A stretch of DNA of 64,000 nt from NCBI RefSeq assembly GCF_026240945.1, contig NZ_JAPFPY010000027.1:23517-87516 (forward strand), given 5' to 3'. This stretch comes from Mycolicibacterium sp. J2 (GTDB taxonomy: Bacteria > Actinomycetota > Actinomycetes > Mycobacteriales > Mycobacteriaceae). The position numbers and the translations under genes are program-made. How positions within the stretch are numbered: position 1 is the first letter of the stretch; every line of letters begins with the position of its first letter. This document shows, piece after piece, positions 59,623-64,000 of this stretch. Under the pieces are notes generated by a model. The model was not told the origin of the DNA, did no database searches, and saw nothing but the letters and a program-made list of their open reading frames with translations.

Positions 59623-60429
59623 ATGCCTGTACCCGCACCCCACCCCGACGCCCGCGCGGTCGTCACCGGCGCCTCCCAGGGCATCGGCGAAGCGCTTGCC
59701 GCGGACCTGGCCTCCCGGGGCCACCACCTGATCATCACCGCCCGCCGCGGCGAGGTGCTGGCCGAACTCGCTACCCGGCTCACCGAGAAGTACGGCGTCA
59801 CCGTGGAGGTGCGGGCCGTCGACCTGGCCGACCCGGCCGCCCGCGACGTGCTGTGCGAGGAACTGGCCGGCCGCAACATCTCGATCCTGTGCGCCAACGC
59901 CGGCACCGCCACCTTCGGTCCGGTGGCCAAGCTGGACCCGGCCGGCGAGAAGGCCCAGGTTCAGCTCAATGCCATTGCGGTGCATGACCTTTGCCTGGCC
60001 GTGCTGCCCGGCATGATCGAGCGCAAGGCCGGCGGCATCCTGATATCCGGCTCGGCGGCGGGTAACTCGCCGATCCCCAACAACGCCACCTACGCGGCCA
60101 CCAAGGCCTTCGCCAACACCTTCAGCGAGTCGCTGCGCGGGGAACTCAAGGGCACCGGTGTGCACGTCACGCTGCTGGCCCCCGGCCCGGTGCGCACCGA
60201 CCTGCCCGATGCCGACGAGCGCTCGCTGGTGGAGAAGCTGATCCCCGACTTCCTGTGGATCAACACCGAGTACACCGCCAAGCTGTCGCTGGACGGGTTG
60301 GAGCACAACAAGATGCGCATCGTGCCCGGGCTGACGTCCAAGGCGATGTCGGTGGCCAGCGGGTACGCCCCGCGTGCCATCGTCACGCCGATCGTCGGTG
60401 CGGTGTACAAGAAGCTCGGCGGCGACTAG
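59623..60429 (+). CDS. cmrA: Short-chain reductase, mycolate reductase CmrA (Rv2509-like)
   Basis: 268 residues from ATG 59623. Classical SDR: VVTGASQGIGEALA (NADP-binding loop), ITARRGE with Arg for the 2'-phosphate, LCANAGTATFG, ISGSAAGN (catalytic Ser) and YAATKAFANTFSESL (Tyr157, Lys161), then APGPVRTDL. The ortholog Rv2509/CmrA reduces the 3-oxo group left by Pks13 to give mature mycolic acid (established in corynebacteria and mycobacteria). Position between Rv2508c-like and Rv2510c-like genes supports this. The long upstream reading from 58864 is antisense to the MFS gene and is not accepted. Confidence 0.93.
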   Translation: MPVPAPHPDARAVVTGASQGIGEALAADLASRGHHLIITARRGEVLAELATRLTEKYGVTVEVRAVDLADPAARDVLCEELAGRNISILCANAGTATFGPVAKLDPAGEKAQVQLNAIAVHDLCLAVLPGMIERKAGGILISGSAAGNSPIPNNATYAATKAFANTFSESLRGELKGTGVHVTLLAPGPVRTDLPDADERSLVEKLIPDFLWINTEYTAKLSLDGLEHNKMRIVPGLTSKAMSVASGYAPRAIVTPIVGAVYKKLGGD

Positions 60430-60432
60430 TTC

Positions 60433-60485
60433 GTGATTTTGGCGCGCTTTCCCGCGATGAGCGCGGACGAGCGCGCCGAAATCAC
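60433..60485. terminator. Bidirectional hairpin between cmrA and the HerA-like gene
   Basis: A 16-bp stem, GTGATTTTGGCGCGCT / AGCGCGCCGAAATCAC (one G-U pair), starts 4 bp after the cmrA stop and runs over the stop codon of the convergent gene. A smaller stem lies inside the loop. It can serve both converging transcripts. Confidence 0.75.
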
Positions 60486-62065
60486 CGGCGGCGGCGGCCC
60501 GTCCCGAAGATGCTGCGGGTGATCTCGCGGCCGATCACCGTGCCGGCCGAGCGCATCGCGCTCTTGAACGCCGGGCTCTCCACCATCTTCTCGAAGAAGC
60601 CGGGCTCGGCGGCGTTGCGTGCGGTCGCCGTGCCCTCGATTTCGGCGCCACCGGCGCTCACCGGCGGCGGCAGCTGATCGGCCGGGGCCGGTGCGGCCGG
60701 CGGTGGCGCCAGCTTGGCGTTGAGCTTCTCGTAGGCCGATTCGCGGTCGATGGTCTGCCCATAGGTCGCCTGCAGCGCACTGGCCGCGGCCGCCGCCTTG
60801 ATCGCGTCCGGGCCGATGGTGTCCATCAGCGATCGTGGTGCCCGCATCCGGGTCCAGGCGACCGGCGTCGGGGCGCCGCGCTCGGAGAGCACCGTGACGA
60901 TCGCCTCGCCGATGCCCAGTGATGTCAGCGCCGACTCCAGGTCGTACACCGTCGTCTTCGGGTACGTCCGCACCGTCTTGGTGAGCGCCTTCTGGTCGTC
61001 GGGGGTGAACGCGCGCAGCGCGTGCTGCACCCGCGCGCCCAGCTGCGACAGCACGTTGTTGGGCACATCGGTGGGCAGTTGGGTGCAGAAGAACACCCCG
61101 ACGCCCTTCGAGCGGATCAGCTTGACGGTCTGCTCCACCTGCTCCAGGAACGCCTTGGACGCGTCGGTGAACAACAGATGCGCCTCGTCGAAGAAGAACA
61201 CCAACTTGGGCTTGTCGACGTCGCCGACCTCGGGCAGCGTCGTGAACAGGTCGGCCAACACCCACATCAGGAACGTGGAGAACATCACCGGGCGCGCCGC
61301 CTGCGCACCCAGTTCCAGCAGCGAGATGATGCCGCGGCCCTGCGCGTCGAAACGGATCAGGTCCTTGGGCTCCAGCTCGGGTTCGCCGAAGAACGTGTCG
61401 GCTCCCTCGGCCTCCAGGTTCACCAGGGCCCGCAGGATCACCCCGGCGGTGGTGGGTGACACCGCGCCGAGGGCCTTGAGCTCGGGCTTGCCCTCGTCGC
61501 CGGTCAGGTATTGGATGGCGGCCCGCAGATCCTTCAGATCCAGCAGCGACAGCCCCTTCTGGTCGGCCCAGTGGAAGATCAGGCCGAGAGTGGATTCCTG
61601 AGTAGCGTTGAGCCCCAAGACTTTCGACAACAGGATGGGCCCGAAACTGGTGATCGTCGCCCGCACCGGCACGCCGATGCCCTCGGTACCCAGCGACAGG
61701 AACTCCACGGGGAACGCCGTCGGGGCCCAGTCGTCACCGGTGTCCTTGGCACGCTGAGCGGTCTTGTCCCCTACCGCCCCCGGCTGCGACAGACCCGAGA
61801 GGTCGCCCTTCACGTCGGCCATCAGCACCGGAACCCCGGCGGCCGACAACTGCTCGGCCATCACCTGCAGTGACTTCGTCTTGCCGGTGCCGGTGGCGCC
61901 CGCGATCAGTCCGTGGCGATTGACCGTGGCCAGCGGGATGCGCACCGCTGCGGCGGGGTCGACGACGCCGTCGACCACGACGGTCCCCAGCTCCAGGGCC
62001 TGGCCCTCGACGGCGTAACCTGCGGCGATCTGCTGTGCGGGGGGTGCAGTCGATTCTGAGGTCAT
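60482..62065 (-). CDS. HerA-like ATPase, DUF853 family (Rv2510c-like)
   Basis: 527 residues from ATG 62065. Walker A is GATGTGKTKSLQ (Lys62), and Walker B is KLVFFFDEAHLLF. An arginine-rich segment and GLSGLSQPG/LMADVKGDLSG match bacterial HerA/YjgR-like proteins (helicase HerA-like, DUF853). A Pro/Ala-rich linker of about 30 residues precedes the C-terminal RSAGTVIGREITRSIFGTGRRRR. The family is predicted to translocate DNA or act as a hexameric motor; its role is not settled. Neighbouring HerA partners such as NurA are not here. Confidence 0.92.
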   Translation of the reverse strand: MTSESTAPPAQQIAAGYAVEGQALELGTVVVDGVVDPAAAVRIPLATVNRHGLIAGATGTGKTKSLQVMAEQLSAAGVPVLMADVKGDLSGLSQPGAVGDKTAQRAKDTGDDWAPTAFPVEFLSLGTEGIGVPVRATITSFGPILLSKVLGLNATQESTLGLIFHWADQKGLSLLDLKDLRAAIQYLTGDEGKPELKALGAVSPTTAGVILRALVNLEAEGADTFFGEPELEPKDLIRFDAQGRGIISLLELGAQAARPVMFSTFLMWVLADLFTTLPEVGDVDKPKLVFFFDEAHLLFTDASKAFLEQVEQTVKLIRSKGVGVFFCTQLPTDVPNNVLSQLGARVQHALRAFTPDDQKALTKTVRTYPKTTVYDLESALTSLGIGEAIVTVLSERGAPTPVAWTRMRAPRSLMDTIGPDAIKAAAAASALQATYGQTIDRESAYEKLNAKLAPPPAAPAPADQLPPPVSAGGAEIEGTATARNAAEPGFFEKMVESPAFKSAMRSAGTVIGREITRSIFGTGRRRR

Positions 62066-62145
62066 GGCCAGACCCTACTGAAAGGCGCCCCTTTTGGGTG
62101 GGTGCGGGCGGCCAATTGGCGGGGGTGCGAATACTGTGGATCTTC

Positions 62146-62784
62146 GTGCGTGAAGAACTGGTGTGGATCGATTGTGAGATGACCGGGCTGGACCTCAAGT
62201 CCGACAAGCTCATCGAGATTGCGGCCCTGGTCACCGACGCGGACCTGAACATCCTTGGTGGCGGCATCGACGTGGTGATCCACGCCGACGAGGATGCCCT
62301 GTCCGGCATGGTCGACGTGGTCGCCCGCATGCACGCCAGCTCCGGCCTCGATAAAGAGGTGCTGGCCTCGGACATCGATCTCGCGACCGCCGAGAAGATG
62401 GTGCTCGACTACATCCGCAGCCACGTCAAACAGGCGAAAACGGCCCCGCTGTGCGGCAACTCGATCGCCACCGATCGCGGCTTCATCGCACGCGACATGC
62501 CGTTGCTCGACGAGTACCTGCACTACCGGATGATCGACGTCAGCTCCATCAAGGAGCTGTGCCGGCGCTGGTACCCGCGCATCTATTTCGGTCAGCCGGC
62601 CAAGGGGCTGGCGCACCGCGCGCTGGCCGATATCCACGAGTCCATCCGCGAGCTGAAGTACTACCGCAGCACCGCCTTCGTGCCCGCGCCCGGCCCCTCT
62701 ACCAGCGAAATCGCGGCCGTGGCGGCCGAGCTGGGGCCGCCGAAGACCGACACCGGGGAAACCGATTCGGTTGTGGAGCAGTGA
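62146..62784 (+). CDS. orn: Oligoribonuclease
   Basis: 212 residues from GTG 62146; the reading from 62035 adds an unlikely leader. DEDDh exonuclease motifs: WIDCEMTGLDL (Asp9, Glu11), CGNSIATDRGFIARDMPLLDEYLHYRMIDVSSIKELCRRW and KGLAHRALADIHESIREL (catalytic His and Asp). It degrades 2-5-nt RNA and pGpG to mononucleotides. The C-terminal tail of about 30 residues is acidic and less conserved. It precedes tRNA-His, as in other mycobacteria. Confidence 0.96.
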   Translation: MREELVWIDCEMTGLDLKSDKLIEIAALVTDADLNILGGGIDVVIHADEDALSGMVDVVARMHASSGLDKEVLASDIDLATAEKMVLDYIRSHVKQAKTAPLCGNSIATDRGFIARDMPLLDEYLHYRMIDVSSIKELCRRWYPRIYFGQPAKGLAHRALADIHESIRELKYYRSTAFVPAPGPSTSEIAAVAAELGPPKTDTGETDSVVEQ

Positions 62785-62819
62785 GCCGCTAGTATCTACA
62801 ACGCCGCTCGCGCGGCAAT

Positions 62820-62893
62820 GGTGGCTGTAGTTCAGTTGGTAGAGCACCAGGTTGTGATCCTGGCTGTCGCGGGTTCGAGTCCCGTCAGCCACC
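62820..62893 (+). tRNA. tRNA-His (anticodon GTG)
   Basis: Acceptor GTGGCTG pairs with CAGCCAC, and the extra G-1 at 62820 faces C73 at 62893, the identity pair of tRNA-His. The anticodon arm is CCAGG-TTGTGAT-CCTGG and the T arm CGGG-TTCGAGT-CCCG. CCA is not encoded. It lies 36 bp after orn. tRNA 3' ends are common integration sites for actinobacterial phages, and phage-like genes follow within 1 kb. Confidence 0.97.
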
Positions 62894-62897
62894 CCGC

Positions 62898-62931
62898 AGG
62901 TGGGAGAGGGTTTTTCCCTCTCCCACCTTTT
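62898..62931 (+). terminator. Strong intrinsic terminator after tRNA-His
   Basis: A perfect 13-bp stem, AGGTGGGAGAGGG / CCCTCTCCCACCT, with a TTTTT loop is followed by TTT. It begins 5 bp after the tRNA. One of the few in this window with a real U-run. Confidence 0.9.
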
Positions 62932-63028
62932 GCATTCAGGTGGGCTTTGCACCCTTAACGCACCCTTGCCGACGTACACGGCATGTACTCGCACGCAGCT
63001 TTCCGGCGCTGTAGCGTCCCGGCCCGTG

Positions 63029-63181
63029 ATGAACCTCGACACCATCCCCACGCCCGCACCTGACTGCACACCCTGGCGGGAAGTCTGTGACGGCCACTAT
63101 CGGTATTTCAACGCCCAGCGCAGTATCCAGTTCGCCTACCCAGACGGATCGGTGATCACGTACCAGCATTGGGACGACTGA
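63029..63181 (+). CDS. Small protein of unknown function
   Basis: 50 residues from ATG 63029 (GTG 63026 adds one). The sequence MNLDTIPTPAPDCTPWREVC and the end FAYPDGSVITYQHWDD look like a compact, soluble small protein with two Cys and many aromatics, not a frame artefact. It lies after the tRNA-His terminator in the phage-like segment and before a long hairpin. No family recognised. Confidence 0.55.
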   Translation: MNLDTIPTPAPDCTPWREVCDGHYRYFNAQRSIQFAYPDGSVITYQHWDD

Positions 63182-63197
63182 GCTAATCGGTGTGATC

Positions 63198-63243
63198 GGC
63201 CCGGTAGGTGCACCCCTGCTCAATGAGAGACACCTACCGGGCC
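63198..63243. terminator. Long hairpin between two converging small genes
   Basis: A perfect 13-bp stem, GGCCCGGTAGGTG / CACCTACCGGGCC, with a 20-nt loop, sits between the plus-strand 50-residue gene and the minus-strand phage-like gene. There is no U-tract. It is likely a two-way terminator. Confidence 0.6.
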
Positions 63244-63299
63244 AACCCTGGCCGCGTAACTAACGGGTGACGAGACCGACCGTTACGTGGCCCACCGGC

Positions 63300-63776
63300 C
63301 TAAAGGGCGCGAAGCTGGTCGAGATATCGCTCACGCGAACGCAACCCCACCCGCACCTTGAAATGCGCCGACACCACACGGGTGTCGATCTGCTGGCCCG
63401 GCGTCAACAGTTGCGGCCCCGCCACCTCTTCGGCGGAATGAACCTGCGCAGTGAACCCGTCAGCCATCTGGAACTTAGTACCTTGCATCGGCAGCAGGAT
63501 CGAACGGACCAAGGACATAAGCGTCCATGAGTCGTCACGCGACGGGGTAACCGCCATGACCAACACCACAGCCTCGTCGTAATTCTGCTGGTAGTCCACG
63601 TGGCCACCCGGGACCCGGAAGAACCACAACGCCGGACCGGGACTGTCGTCCTCTAGCCAGTCGTCCGGGGTCCAACATCCCGACTCAACAGCGGGTGCCA
63701 CCTTGCTAAACACGTCGATCAGCAGGTTCTCGATATTGACGAAATTGGGCGTGTACCAGTCGGGTAGCTCTAGCAT
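63300..63776 (-). CDS. Phage tail terminator-like protein
   Basis: 158 residues from ATG 63776. MLELPDWYTPNFVNIENLLIDVF, a middle VPGGHVDYQQNYDEAVVLVMAVTPSRDDSW and the end AEEVAGPQLLTPGQQIDTRVVSAHFKVRVGLR resemble tail terminator (minor tail) proteins of siphovirus mycobacteriophages; this is recalled similarity, not a search. Such proteins cap the tail tube and join it to the head. Its start overlaps the end of the partial gene upstream by 7 bp, as in tightly packed phage operons. Confidence 0.65.
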   Translation of the reverse strand: MLELPDWYTPNFVNIENLLIDVFSKVAPAVESGCWTPDDWLEDDSPGPALWFFRVPGGHVDYQQNYDEAVVLVMAVTPSRDDSWTLMSLVRSILLPMQGTKFQMADGFTAQVHSAEEVAGPQLLTPGQQIDTRVVSAHFKVRVGLRSRERYLDQLRAL

Positions 63777-64000
63777 CCGTGCACCCGGTACCTATCCAAC
63801 GTCGCCAGCTCGGCCAGGTTGAATCCCTGGAACCCGCCGCGAACGTCGTAACTGACCGCGCTCATCGAAAATCCCCGGCTGTGCTCGCCGAAATTCCTCA
63901 CCTGTGAGCAGCGGTCAGTGTAGTTGTTGGTGGGTGCCGGTGGTTGTTCGGCGCAGGGTTTCCGCGGCGGCGTGGTGATCGCGTAGCCGGTAGGACTCGC
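63770..64000 (-). CDS. C-terminal 76 residues of a gene entering from the right edge
   Basis: The minus-strand frame is open from base 64000 to TAG at 63770-63772, so only the C-terminus is in the window. It reads ...KPCAEQPPAPTNNYTDRC, then SFSMSAVSYDVRG-like text (visible as RGFSMSAVSYDVRGGFQGFN) and ends ATLDRYRVHGC. It overlaps the tail terminator-like gene by 7 bp and is probably in the same operon, where a head-tail connector would be expected. Codon use is normal. Family not recognised; an internal ATG at 63865 could also be a start. Confidence 0.5.
   Translation of the reverse strand, partial: ASPTGYAITTPPRKPCAEQPPAPTNNYTDRCSQVRNFGEHSRGFSMSAVSYDVRGGFQGFNLAELATLDRYRVHGC

Overview
The window is high-GC chromosomal DNA from a mycobacterium, most likely a fast-growing Mycolicibacterium-type species. 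The main support is gene order. On both flanks and in the middle it follows the Mycobacterium tuberculosis Rv2474c-Rv2511 block: Rv2474c-like, thioesterase, giant NAD-glutamate dehydrogenase, EttA and a second SSB; later plsB2, plsC and a wax ester synthase/DGAT; then a crotonase, bkdC-bkdB-bkdA, citE-like lyase, MaoC hydratase, fadE19, accA1, accD1, TetR, Rv2507-like, Rv2508c-like, cmrA, Rv2510c-like and orn. MmpS/MmpL proteins, a mycolate reductase and frequent GTG starts in 4-bp overlaps fit the same group. All family assignments were made by reading the sequence; no database search was run.

Layout. 1-1.25 kb: an IS30-type transposase gene cut by the window edge, next to the tail of an IS481-type transposase. 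1.29-9.6 kb: minus-strand core genes. 9.7-22.3 kb: genes placed between ssb and plsB2, namely an allophanate-hydrolase-like amidase, an acyl-CoA dehydrogenase divergent from a TetR gene over a long palindrome, a MarR-MmpS-MmpL cassette, a PknB-like PASTA kinase, a small secreted protein and a CopD-CtaG fusion. 22.4-27.7 kb: a translationally coupled plsC/plsB2/WS-DGAT lipid operon. 27.8-45 kb: accessory genes, namely a lone PD-(D/E)XK nuclease beside tRNA-Arg(TCT), a cutinase, a zinc-finger SDR, a STAS protein divergent from a bacteriophytochrome-PP2C phosphatase, secreted or membrane proteins, a complete Dpp-type peptide ABC transporter with a coupled methyltransferase, and a 1055-residue Gly/Ala-rich secreted protein.

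45-57.5 kb is a branched-chain (leucine) catabolism region. Bkd dehydrogenase makes isovaleryl-CoA, FadE19 oxidises it, AccA1/AccD1 carboxylates methylcrotonyl-CoA, the MaoC hydratase adds water and the CitE-like lyase cleaves HMG-CoA. A divergent TetR gene faces two copies of a 16-bp repeat. A lipoprotein gene of unknown function sits inside this cluster. 57.5-62.8 kb returns to conserved core genes ending in orn and tRNA-His. The last kilobase, past a strong terminator, holds a tail-terminator-like phage gene and unknown fragments, so tRNA-His probably marks the edge of a prophage or its remnant.

The most notable item is the STAS / phytochrome-PP2C pair at 30.7-33.5 kb, which looks like a red-light-controlled partner-switching module. 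The kinase paralog, the giant Gly/Ala protein, the crotonase lacking both usual catalytic glutamates, and several well-formed operator-like repeats also deserve a second look.
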